Below are positions 34,344-44,900 of a stretch of 64,000 bases of DNA, piece after piece (position 1 is the first letter of the stretch; every line of letters begins with the position of its first letter). The notes beneath the pieces were generated by a model. It did not search any database and was not told where the DNA came from. It was given only the letters and a program-made list of their open reading frames with translations. The translations under genes and the position numbers were made by a program. Source of the stretch: Persicaria tinctoria (lineage: Eukaryota; Streptophyta; Magnoliopsida; Caryophyllales; Polygonaceae); assembly GCA_037127255.1 (NCBI GenBank), contig JBANSL010000006.1, positions 85,297,850-85,361,849 of the forward strand, given 5' to 3'.

Positions 34344-35818
34344 GCTTGCTTATCCTCAAGCAATACTTTTAATTTTCATTCAGGGGAAGGAATTAAAACT
34401 CTCAACATCTTAGATTCATTGTCATATGTCCCTGCAGTCAATTATCATCCTAAAAAAGGTACTAGTATCACAAATCCATGCATGTGCAATTTAAAGAGCA
34501 AAATCTACTCACAAAAGGAGGGTTATGCAAAACAATTCATATGTGACAAAGCATTAATAATCAAGAGGACTTTAATTTAAGCTCAATAAAGAAGTAGATT
34601 GGTAAAAGGCTAAAGGTGGGCAATTTTTGGTAATGTGGTGCTAATAATCCGGGGAAATGGAGTATTTCCAAACTGAATTTCCACATTCCTTCTCCATAAG
34701 ATTCAACACCTTTCATAATGCTTTTGTCAATATTATGCTTTTACCTCTCTGACCTCAACACTGCCTTCTCGCGAGTCGCAAACATGGGTGTCATGAATGG
34801 CCCCGGATACTTAGTGCTTTGGACTCCTCACAATGTGTCCCATCTCGCCAAACTATTATCTTAGCAAGCAGGGTCAATCTACCTTTATCTCATGAGGTGA
34901 TTGGATTTTCTTTCACTCACTAAATTTTCCATATATTTCAAACACTTTCCCGCCAAACTCCAATAATGATAATAACAACAGAACAACCATATAACATCTC
35001 CATAATGTAACATCATTCTCAAAATAATCCCCGGATAGGAAATAAGGTAAAGAATGGCAAATATTTAGATCATGTGGAGCAATATATGAAATAAGGCATA
35101 TTATGGCTTTTGTGATGCATAAGCATAGGTAAGGCTAGGATATAACAATGAGCATTATATGGAAATATGAAGTCCTCCATCCTCTTATCATGCAACATGT
35201 CAAAAGCAACTTCAAATTTACCTCCTTCTATGGTTTTCATCTAAAATATGCACTTCATTGTGGCTTCCGTTTTCTAGGCAATCTCATGCTATATCTCTAA
35301 TGAATCCAATTTTGCATCGTCGAGTTCAATTAGAGCTTCCATGACATTAATAAAAAAATTTCAATGGGGTCATTTTTCAACTTTTGGAAAACATGCATGT
35401 AAGCACATAAATCAATAATGAATTCTAAAATAGTCATGTATAAGCAATTCAAGAAATAAAATTAAACATGCACACAAAATGTCAAATATGTCAATTATGC
35501 ATAAAGTAAGCCCTTCCCCCACCCCATACTTAAACATTACAGTGTCCTCACTGTATAAAAAACAAGGGTAAAAAAGGAAACTCACTAGATAGGTGTGCTA
35601 ATCATCAGAATCGAGTGATATGCTGCTGGGCCGAGTCTGAATATAACTTTGCTTCTATCCATGGACTTGAAAAGTGTAGAAGACATATACCCACAATAGA
35701 AAAACTAAAAGTTCAAAACCAAAAACAAACAAGACAATGTCAAAAAAGTCCCAAAAAGTAAATGTCTATGTACAAGCTCTAGATTTTATAGTCGCTAGGC
35801 CGACTTTCTCCATTTAGC
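34344..35818 (-). other. 3' non-coding region of element B
   Basis: No open frame is seen between the protease frame and the 3' LTR. Near 35505-35560 the minus strand reads GGACACTGTAATGTTTAAG then TATGGGGTGGGGGAAGG, a block shared with element E at 62443-62490. A similar GGACACTGTA...AAGTGTGGGG block is familiar from plant Athila elements. The region matches the 62490-64000 part of element E in inverse orientation. Confidence 0.7.
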
Positions 35819-37552
35819 TCAAGGTGGCATTTGCAGGGCCCATGTAGCTTGGGCTTCAAATAGGACTCCATTCTTGTCCATCAGCTGCAATCCTCCAGAA
35901 TGGATCTTGTTCACCATGAAAGGTCCCATCCTTTTCTTGTTGAATTTGTTAGGAAACCAATGATCCTTTGATTTAGAGACATAGAGCTTGTCTCCAACTT
36001 CATATTCTTTGGGCTCATCATTGGATATCCTATATAAGCGCACATACCAAGGCAAACCTCTCCCATGTATAGATAGATTTTTAATGGAAATCGGAGAAGA
36101 AAGATCCATACCTTGGCTTACCTTCGCAACAATGGAATCGGGGACCATGGTGTTTGGTCGATCTCGAGTAACTGTACTCGATCTCGACAACTCTTCAGGT
36201 TCTGGTGGTGGACTGCTCGAGGATGCAGGAGCTGGGGAGGGTGATGCTTGGTCGATCTCGACAAGGTTAGTCGATCTCGAGGAGTCTGGCCCGTTTGGTG
36301 GAGTGCTGGCCGAGGGAGGTGAAGTCGATGCAGCAGAGGATTGGTCGATCTCGAGTAGTGTCCTCGATCTCGAGGAGTCTGGCGCTTCAGTTTGGCTGCT
36401 CGACGACGCTGGTGCTGGTGGAGGCTCCTGGTTTTGGTCGAGATCGACTAGAGTCCTCGTTATCGAGGAATCTTGGTCGACTATGACCCCATACTTGCAT
36501 CCTGTCAAGGCATCCGAAAAATAGTTAGTCCATAACGACGTACCTTGGTCTGTGTCGAGTGGATTCTCTGTTTCCTCCTTTAGGATGGCCATGATCTCCT
36601 CCACCTGGGCCTCCATATCCCTCTTTTCCAGCTCCTTATGGGTCATATTTCTTATCTTGGGTTCCCCGCAAGTGATGTAGCCAGCTGAGATAGATTTGAC
36701 CTCTTCCATTGGATCTGTATGCCTTTCAGTTTTATTAAAGGAATACTCAATTACCTCATCCCTGATGTTGAAAGTGAGCACTCCCTTCCTGACGCTTATG
36801 TTGGCATCCACCGTTGCCAAGAAAGGCCTTCCTAGAATAATTGGACAAGCAGGGTCTTCGGCCATATCAATAACTAAGAAATAAGCAGGAACGAAAAACT
36901 TACCTACTTGCACTGGTACATTGTCCACCATGCATGTTGGAATGACCACAGTGTTGTTGGCCATATACAACTTAGCATCCACAGGCTCTAGGGCACCTAT
37001 CTTAATCTTGGACCAAATTGTTAAAGGCATTATACTTACACTAGCTCCAAGATCACATAAAGCATTAATTTTATATGGACCAAATCCAATGGTTATAGCA
37101 AACTTACCTGGATCTGGCCTTTTCTCAAGTATGTCCAAATGGCTGCACTCCTCTGTAATCTCAGCCATTGACCTCTTTTTGCTCAGAATCTCCTTCAGGA
37201 ACTTGACGTAGGATGGCATCTCATTAAGAGCTTCTGTGAAGGGGATGGTGACATTGAGTTTCTGAAGCATCTTGATGAAGCGCTGAAATTTCTTCTCAGC
37301 TGGGTCCTTTGGAGATTTTGTTGGGAAAGGCAGCTTCTTTTTCTGATTCGGAGCCAGAACAGATGTCGGAGGTGCAGTAGTCTTCTTGATCTCGACTTGA
37401 TCTTCCTCGATCTCGACCAAGTTCTTCTCGATCTCGACCAGTTTCTGCGGTATCGAGTTGTTGTGCTGTGCAGAAGAAGGCTGGCCTATTCTGTCGTCGA
37501 TATCGAGGAGACCTTCCTTGATATCGAGTTGCCTTTTGTCGATATCGACCAA
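35819..37552 (-). CDS. Element B protease-type frame fused to an integrase-like C-terminus (577 aa)
   Basis: The frame opens with heptapeptide repeats (MVDIDKRQLDIKEGLLDIDD and LVEIEKNLVEIEEDQVEIKK, about residues 1-60). Residues 105-270 are a retroviral-type aspartic protease: CDLGASVSIMP is the active-site loop (Athila proteins also have D-L-G rather than D-T/S-G), and IILGRPFLAT is the second conserved block. A Ser/Pro-rich linker with LVDLDQ/LVEIDQ repeats follows (about 355-470). The last ~90 residues (YEVGDKLYVSKSKDHWFPNK, KKRMGPFMVNKIHSGGLQL) resemble an integrase C-terminal GPF/Y module. The RT, RNase H and integrase core that should lie between are deleted. It is open throughout, so it could be expressed. 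Confidence 0.75.
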   Translation of the reverse strand: MVDIDKRQLDIKEGLLDIDDRIGQPSSAQHNNSIPQKLVEIEKNLVEIEEDQVEIKKTTAPPTSVLAPNQKKKLPFPTKSPKDPAEKKFQRFIKMLQKLNVTIPFTEALNEMPSYVKFLKEILSKKRSMAEITEECSHLDILEKRPDPGKFAITIGFGPYKINALCDLGASVSIMPLTIWSKIKIGALEPVDAKLYMANNTVVIPTCMVDNVPVQVGKFFVPAYFLVIDMAEDPACPIILGRPFLATVDANISVRKGVLTFNIRDEVIEYSFNKTERHTDPMEEVKSISAGYITCGEPKIRNMTHKELEKRDMEAQVEEIMAILKEETENPLDTDQGTSLWTNYFSDALTGCKYGVIVDQDSSITRTLVDLDQNQEPPPAPASSSSQTEAPDSSRSRTLLEIDQSSAASTSPPSASTPPNGPDSSRSTNLVEIDQASPSPAPASSSSPPPEPEELSRSSTVTRDRPNTMVPDSIVAKVSQGMDLSSPISIKNLSIHGRGLPWYVRLYRISNDEPKEYEVGDKLYVSKSKDHWFPNKFNKKRMGPFMVNKIHSGGLQLMDKNGVLFEAQATWALQMPP

Positions 37553-37590
37553 GGTCTTGTCGATATCGAGTTGCTATTCTCCTTGCTACT
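37390..37590 (-). repeat. 21-bp heptad-coding array in element B
   Basis: On the minus strand TCGATATCGA-type cores recur every 21 bases, read in one frame as Q-L-D-I-D-K-T, L-V-D-I-D-K-R, Q-L-D-I-K-E-G, L-L-D-I-D-D-R. A second set follows (LVEIEKN, LVEIEED, QVEIKK) encoded by TCGAGATCGA. It lies between gag and protease. Confidence 0.85.
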
Positions 37591-38471
37591 TTCCGACCTC
37601 TGGCTCTTATAGATGATGGCCGCTTCTTAGTTTTACAGCAGCGATGTGTCCGGTCTTTCCCTTAGGATTTGGTTTTACAGCAGCGATGCGTTAATTGGTG
37701 GCATCGTCAGCTACTCATAGCGAGTATACTGGTTGATCCTGTCCTTAGTGACTTGGTCAAGAGAGTTGAAGAAGATCTCCTGAATGACGTAGGGTGGCTG
37801 TCCATGAGTAGGGCAAGATCGCAGCAGTTCTTTGTATCGCTCCCATGTTTTTGCTAGCGGTTCCCCAGGCTTCTGTTTGAAAGCTGTGATCTTCTGGCGG
37901 ATGAGTGCTGTCTTGGCAGGAGGGAAGAATTTGTTCAAAAACTCTTGCTCTACTTGGGCCCATGTTGTGAGGGATCTTGGTTTCAGCCCTTCAAGCCACT
38001 TCAGTGCAGGTCCAGCGAGAGACCAGCGAAAAGCCTTCATCTTGACATATTCCAGAGTTGTACCTTCAGCAAGAGTACGACACATGTCAGAAAAATTGGT
38101 AATATGTTCAAGAGGAACTCATTAAACCTTCCAAAAAAAGCATTATTTTTAAGTTCTATAAGGAATTGAGTGCGAATTTCAAAAGAGTTTTCAGGGATTA
38201 GAATCGCCGATTCAGGCACGACGAGAGTTGGGTGCATATAATCCTCTGCCGTGGTTGGGTACTGGGCAAGCTCAGCTTCTGCTTGTCCCCTTGCTGCATT
38301 CTCAGTGGCGATAACAGTATCTTTAACAGATACTTCCCTTGTAAGCCTCGCAATTAGCTGTTCTTGTGTCTCAGCGGCCGCCATGGCTCTTTGTAGTTTA
38401 GCTTGGATATGTAGGAGGCGTTCCGGTTCGTCTAAGCCGTCAAACTCAGGTGGTTGACCAGAACGGCGCAT
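37553..38471 (-). pseudogene. Element B gag, frameshifted and shortened
   Basis: It starts MRRSGQPPEFDGLDEPERLL and contains the retrotransposon gag core (AFRWSLAGPALKWLEGL, ERYKELLRSCP). A frameshift lies near 38120. A stop follows QYTRYE near 37711, where element E has YEYLTMPP. The gag C-terminus with the CCHC knuckle (present in C and E) is missing: a deletion of several hundred bases is flanked by two copies of TTTTACAGCAGCGATG at 37631-37646 and 37673-37688. Confidence 0.8.
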
Positions 38472-38493
38472 ACACTTGTAAAGCAACTCAAAG

Positions 38494-39827
38494 TGATGCG
38501 GATCAAGATGACCTTCTGTGGGTCCAACAATGATCTTGATCCAGGCGAGCTCTCAAGGCCGATTCGAGGGCCACTGATGGCAAAGAGTCTCGTCCTCAAG
38601 AGGAAGAAGAAGGCGCCACCATGGAAGAAGATTCAAGATGTATATCGAGTGGGCCTTGGCCCATGTCGAGTGCTCTTGAGGCCCATGTCGAGTAGCTTGA
38701 ATGTGTGGGCCGATTCTAGTCTTCAAATTAGTTTATTATTTTATTAATTATTATTTTATGCAATTTAGATAAATAAGGTGGAAATTAATTATATCTCTTC
38801 TAGATATAATCCTTGGCCACCAAGTTATTATATTTCTATCTCTTAGGATTTATTTATCTTTAAGTTATTTCACTTATCATTAGATAGAATTAATCTATCC
38901 AAACCCCTTTCCTTTGCAAGGAAGGATTGGTTAGATAGATCATAGTTTTACTATAAATTCATGTTCCGCACTTTGAAATTAATCAGATTGAAAATTAGAA
39001 TTGAAGAAACCCTTAACGGAATTAGGGTTCTTCGATTATTCAATCCCAAAGGCTATCCGGTTCATGTGTCAATTACCTTTCGGCAATCATCTTCATCACC
39101 ATCACCGTCACGTTGTTCTTCTTCTTAACCCAAACAAACACAACCTAACCTAGTCCAGATCATTACATCAAGGAAGGAGATCGACGAGCGCTTGGTGTCA
39201 TCGGCGTCGGCTTCCCGGTGCTCGGCGCCTAGCGTCTGGGCGCGCTTGCTCTCGCGTTTGCCGCCGCCTGGCCTCGCTCGCCCCCAGCGAGCCGCCGCGG
39301 TCCTCTGCATACGCGCTCGCGGTAACCCGGCACCCTCGTGCTCGCTCTCGCTCCCAGCGAGCGCACCTGGCTTCTTCGCTCTCACCCTCGGCTTCAACAA
39401 CTCCACTCGCATCCAGCGCCCTGAGGAGCCAAGCTCCTGCGCACCCGTGTCGGCTCCGACGAGCCCGGATCCTGTCCCGCGAGCCTTCGCAACCTTCGAT
39501 CACTCTCTTCGCTTTCTTTGCTTTCTTTGATTCATCGTTACTGTACTTTGCTAATTAGTTTCATTAGTTAAGTTTCGTTATTAGTAGATTAGTTTCTTAA
39601 GTTATAAAATCTGTTTCCTTTAGTTTAGTTTAGATTTAATTAAAGTTTATTTCCATCTTATTAGAATTCCTTAAGTTAAGAATTATTATTTAATTTGTTT
39701 AATAATTAGTTTAATTCAATTGTTAATCAGGAGATATCGGAAGAGCATTGCAAGATCTTAGCAAATATACGGCGTGGTTCTTGATCTGAAGCCCACAGGC
39801 GAAGGATCGGGTATCCCAAACGTATCA
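38494..39827 (+). repeat. Solo LTR of a second Gypsy family inside the leader of element B
   Basis: It starts TGATGCGGATCAAG and ends CGTATCA. It is flanked by CAAAG at 38489-38493 and 39828-39832. Removing it restores the short leader seen in elements C, D and E. Plus-strand codons near its start read PGELSRPIRGPLMAKSLVLK, similar in kind to the polyprotein tail encoded in the LTR of element A (GPMTRARAKKL). The ends (TGATRCGG...TATCA) also resemble A. It therefore looks like a solo LTR left by recombination of an A-like chromovirus. Its last third contains a GC-rich island (39185-39500). Confidence 0.85.
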
Positions 39828-39878
39828 CAAAGAAAACGTGAGATTTTAACTACCTAAGGCGCGAATGATAGCTTCCCA

Positions 39879-39892
39879 GGCAACGGCGCCAA
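39879..39892 (-). other. Primer binding site of element B (tRNA-Asp)
   Basis: Two bases after the 5' LTR the minus strand reads TTGGCGCCGTTGCC. The TGGCGCCGTTGCC part is complementary to the 3' end of plant tRNA-Asp, the primer used by Athila-type elements. Confidence 0.85.
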
Positions 39893-39894
39893 TT

Positions 39895-41962
39895 TGTTGT
39901 AGGAGGAAAACAAGTTCAAAATATAATAAAATAAATCAAACCAGATTCGTGCCCTAGCAAATAATTACAAGACTCTCTCCCTACAGTACTGGGAAGTCAG
40001 GATCGATCCACGAGGAAGCGTGTCAGCGGATCCTAGGTAGCTGTAAATCTCACAGAAAAGCAAACAAAAGACAGAAACAAAGACGCAAAGACAAAAATAA
40101 CAAACAAAAGCAGAAATAAAAGCAAAGCCACAGACTTGTCGATCTCGACTAAGATCTACTCGAGATAGACTAAAAACAATGACGACAGAAACTCAGAATC
40201 GATCAACAGAAGCAGAAACTCAGACACTGTACTCGATCTAGACGAGGCCTACTCTAGATCGACTAAAGAGAACTCGAGATCGACAAAGACAGTACTCTAG
40301 ATCGACTATAACTTCTCTAGATCGACAACAAAATAGAAACTTCAAATTTTCAATTTCGAACACAGAACCCAGATTTCGGACGAAATAAATCAATATATAA
40401 AGAACTTCCAAAGCCAGGGTATCAACACCACAACGATAACCATGCAAAGTAATAAAGGCATAAAAGATCATGCTTTCCATCAAAATAACTTTCGTTATTA
40501 ACAAATAGGCATATAGAGGCTTTCGCATAAACCCTAATTGTTACTAACCTTTTTTCACATAATTAATCCAAGTTGCATTAAGATCACTTTCGCTTCAATA
40601 ACACAAACAAGGATCACCTTCAACTTTCGCAAAAGAATTATGCTCATAGGGATAGAATAAGAATCGCATAGAAAGATCAAACCTTTACCGCGTCACCTCA
40701 CATGGCCACCGTCGGGCTCACCCCAGCTCCAGAAGTGGCTGGACTACTCGCTCTTCATCATCAAGAAATTTATCAAATAACAAAAGAAACTAACTTGCAT
40801 TGAAATAAACCAAAAAGAGCTTACAACCGAACAAGACAAATCCGCTTTCGCCTTTCCACCTTGCTCGCCACAAACTCTCTCTCTCTCTATGTAACTACTT
40901 ACTTGTTCTCTCTGAAATTGATTGATGAAAAAACCCAGCCCCTAAGACTTTATTTATATCCTTCTACTCCTTGCTATTCAAGGATAGAATATCTCTATCT
41001 TTATCTAAATCTATATCTAAAAGCTTAATGATAAATAAATAAAATAAAGGAATTAAATCCAAAAGGGAAAATTCTATCTAAAATAGGTAAATCTTCTAGG
41101 TGTTGATAGGTCTTCTCTCCATAGATAGAACTTGAGAGATCTTAGCAATCTTCGGATTCCTTCGGCTCCAAGGACTCCCAAACCGAGTAGGATAGCAAAA
41201 CCGCGTAACGCGCTCCCGGACACGGTTTCCTCGAGATCGAGTAGCTTGGTCGTCGACTATGGCTTAGTTGGGCATCACGGGTAGCAGGACCTCGATATGG
41301 CTCGGGTGTGTGGTGCTGGGTTCCTCGAGATCGACAAACGTACTCGAGATCGAGTTACCATGTCGACTTCTGTGCGGCCTGGTGTTGTCGAGGAACTTCT
41401 CCTCGGTATTGGCTCGGGCAAGTGATGAAGATCTTGCCGATATCGAAACCTTTTGTCGAGATCGAGTAGAGTGTGCTCGACGTCTCCGGGTCCTCGGCTT
41501 CTCGACTTGGCACATCTCTTCGACTCCGGACATGGCATCAGGATTTGGTCTATCTCGACTAGATTACTCGAGATAGAGTAAGGCTTCCGGAGTCGGCTTG
41601 CTTCGTGTTCAGTTTCCTCGATTATGCTCTGCTCGACTAGGTGTGTTCGGACAACTTTTGTCGAGATCGAGTAAAGGTAGTCTAGATCGAGTAAGGTTGA
41701 GCTCCAACTTGATTCATCCTGGTTCACTTCTTCTTGAACTCGGACTTCTGTAGTTGATTTCCGAGCCTTTCCAACCTTTCTTAGAACTGCTGTAATTTGC
41801 CTTGAATTCTGCGAAATTAAACAGAAACTGGTGTAGATTCCATAATTTGGCAAATAAGCATAAACTACATAGATTCTGTATTATCTTAGCCCAAATGCAT
41901 GAAATGTATGCAGAAAATGATATAAAAGATACTGTAAAACATGGCAGATTCAGCTCACAACA
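39895..41962 (-). repeat. 5' LTR of element B
   Basis: It matches 32261-34327. The promoter-like TATAAATA (minus strand) is at 40951-40958. TCGA-type palindrome arrays lie at 41220-41700 (upstream of the TATA box in the element's sense) and 40130-40330 (downstream). Confidence 0.92.
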
Positions 41963-44900
41963 ATGCTTATATAGTTTGTGTTGTTCATAGTGTAGTTATC
42001 TGTTGTTATGCTCATGTGTAGGGTGACTCATGTGTAGGGTGTACTTGGATTTGGTATTCTGTTTTGTCTTTGTGATGTTTATGTTCTTTTACTATGTGTT
42101 GGTGACATTTTATTGTTATTGTTTATGGCTGTTTGCTTTATCATGGATTCTGTTATTGTATATTTACATTATTCTTTATTTTGTTTTTGGTAGCAGCTCA
42201 ATCTGGTGATTCATCCACTTCTCATAGTGGTTCTGATGTAAGTTATTTTGGTTTTCCATTTGGAATTCTTTTGTTGATGAGCAAGTTTTGATTTTTTCCT
42301 AATCTGATGTTGGTTTTTTGGGTACTTTTCTGTGATTAATCAGGGCTTGGAATATTGCATTCCTGTTTCTGAGCGATTTCATTCTAGATCCAACATATAT
42401 TCATATCCTTCTGTTTGCGATATGATTAAGGAGCATTTCTCTCCTTCTCACTACAATATTCTGGAAAAAATTTGCGTTGGATGGGTGCTGACGCAAGGCA
42501 CAAAAATGGCTACGAATTTTCAGCTTATGCATCAAATGGTGTTGTGTCAAGTACAAACGCAAAAGAAGAATGAGTTGTGGTTTAGAGTTGGTGGATATCT
42601 TGCACGCTTTTCAATTGTTGAGTTCCATGTTATTACTGGCCTTCCGTGTGAAGACCGTGTTTGTAATATTTCAAAGAAAGTGTCAATATCTGAATTTTTT
42701 GGGTAGAAGAAAATGACTCATGATGAGTTAGTTACTTGTTTTAAATCTGAGAAAAAAAAAGTCTAAAAAGAAGTTGATTATGGCAAAGTTGTTGCTGATT
42801 GAGAGGTTAATTGTTTATAGGAGGTCAAAGGTTATAAGTGCACAATTCTTATCTCTTGCGTGCAACGAGAAGGAGTTTGAACTATATCCTTGGGGTAGAG
42901 AGTCATACACCCGTTTGTTGAGGTCATTGAAGAGTTCTTCTGTTGTAGATCGGAATGGGGTTATGGGTTCTTATCAAATGTATGGGTATTGCCTTACATT
43001 CCAGGTATTGTGTTTTAGTGTTTGCATCTCTTATGTCAGCATTTTTTGTTTGTGTCAGCACAACTTTATTGTTTATGTGAGGATTTTTTTAATATTGTTT
43101 TGTAGTGTCATAATGAGTTTTCCTTTGTAACATGCTTGGATATTAGAAGCTTTCCTAGCTCTCTCTGCTAAGTTTGACTGTAATTTTAAGATGCCTGATA
43201 GAGATCCATACTCATTACACTGGGCATGTGATTATAGCCATGTGTAAGTTGAGGTTGAGAAGTTCTTTCATGGCGATTTGGTAATAATTTTATATTTTTC
43301 ATCTTTATGAACATTTTTATTTGATGCATCTTTGGGTTTTTTTTAAATATTCTAATACATTCATTTTGTCCAGACTCCGTTGTTCCCTATTTATGGGAAG
43401 TTTGCACGCACCAAATGGATGGGGTTTGTTGATGAAAAAGCTGATGCAGTAGTTGATGCATCAGTTGATGAAATGGTTTTTGGACCTGTTGATGATACAT
43501 TGTATGACAGTCGTCGTCTTCGTAAGAGGGCATATGAAACTAGGTTTTCAAATAGGGATGTCCAAGTTGGTGGTGAAGAAGCTAATGTCTTGCAGAAACA
43601 TGATGAAGGAGAGACGTCAAAGAAGAAGACACATGTGAAGAGAGGCAAGGCTGCTGAAAAGAAACAGGATGGGAAGTCCTTTGATTATCTTTTGAAGTTA
43701 TCCCTGAGGGGGATAAAGAAGATGTTTTAGAGTCCTCAAAGAAGAGGAAATATGTGACTGGAGGGATTGGTGGTAAAAAGAAACAGAAGGTGGCGTCCAG
43801 GGATACTCCTGACGGATTGTTGTATTTTAGGAGGGGTCGTTCTGCTGGTCGTGGCAAGAGTGAAGTAAAGAAGCTTAGACAGAAGGCTTCAACAATGAAG
43901 AAAGGTGGTAGAGTTGTTCCTTCTAAGAAGGTTAAGAGAGTTACCGCTGACACAGATCTGCATGGGGAGATTGATGTGGTTGATTCACCTTCTAAGAGAG
44001 GTCGGTTGGGTACTGATTCATGTGATTTATTAGACGATGATGTCCCGCTGAATATTGTCTTTCAGCGGAGGTATAAGATGAAGAAAGATGGTGTAGGTAG
44101 TGGGAGGTCATTATATGATAGTACTGCTGACAGGTCTTCGGTTCTTCCTTCAGTTTCTGTTGTTGATAATCAAAGTGCTCATGTAGTGGATAACGAAGAT
44201 ATTCATGTCGCAGTCTCTAAATCTGGTGGTGAAGGCAATGTTGGTGATGACAAGGTTGATGATTTTACTGCTGACACCCATTCTTCTAAATCTGATGAAT
44301 TGGATGCTCCTTCTACTGCTAGGCTTTCTGTTTTGGCGGATGTTGCAGATGTGCTTGATTGTGGTGAAAACGTTGAAGGAGTTGAGACACCTTCTGGTGA
44401 CGGCGGGGGAGAGGGTGATGTAGTAACACCTTGTGTGCAGAGGTCACCTTTGGGGAGTGATGAAGCACATGATTGTTGTGATGGAGGTCTGTGTTTGGTC
44501 AAACATCTAATGCTTGTGGGAATGAAGAAATTTGTGTTACAAGTTTTGAAGCTGGCAAAGTGGCAGGGGGCGCATAGAAAGTGGTAGGTACTGAAGATGT
44601 ATCTCCTCAAACGGAGGCCAACAATGATTCAACTGGAGACTTGCCTCCAAAAACACATTTTGATGCTTTTGCTTCTTCTCTCCCATCTCATCCTGATTGG
44701 GTGAAGGATATTTTTAGGAGGATTGAGAAGCTTGAAGAGGTACCTAAATGTATAGATCTGTTGTCTGCGAGGGTTGGCACAATTGAAACAAAGATTGCGG
44801 AGTTGACTGGGATTCTTTAAGTTGTTGGTGAGATGGTGAAGAGGTATGATGAGCTTGAGGTTAGGGTTGCTAATTATGAGGCTTTGGTTGAGAGGTTGCA

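Larger units (their letters stand above)
32261..41962 (-). mobile_element. LTR retrotransposon B, Athila-like, non-autonomous (9.7 kb)
   Basis: Two LTRs of about 2.07 kb start TGTTGT and end ACAACA (minus-strand reading; the left copy reads TGTTAT at its plus-strand edge). Target duplications ATGCT lie at 32256-32260 and 41963-41967. The tRNA-Asp-type primer site is at 39879-39892. Inside are gag, an aspartic protease frame and a long 3' non-coding part. RT, RNase H and the integrase core are absent. A solo LTR of another family sits in the leader. The element lies in intron 1 of the Ulp1 pseudogene. The LTRs are nearly identical, so the insertion is recent. Confidence 0.92.

Noticed and set aside
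35988..37211. Plus-strand open frames opposite the protease gene of element B
   Set aside because: They are shadows of the minus-strand protease frame. Their composition mirrors it and no family fits.
39125..39530. Three overlapping open frames in the GC-rich part of the solo LTR
   Set aside because: Long frames on both strands are expected from high GC content (few stop codons). None shows a domain or conserved motif.
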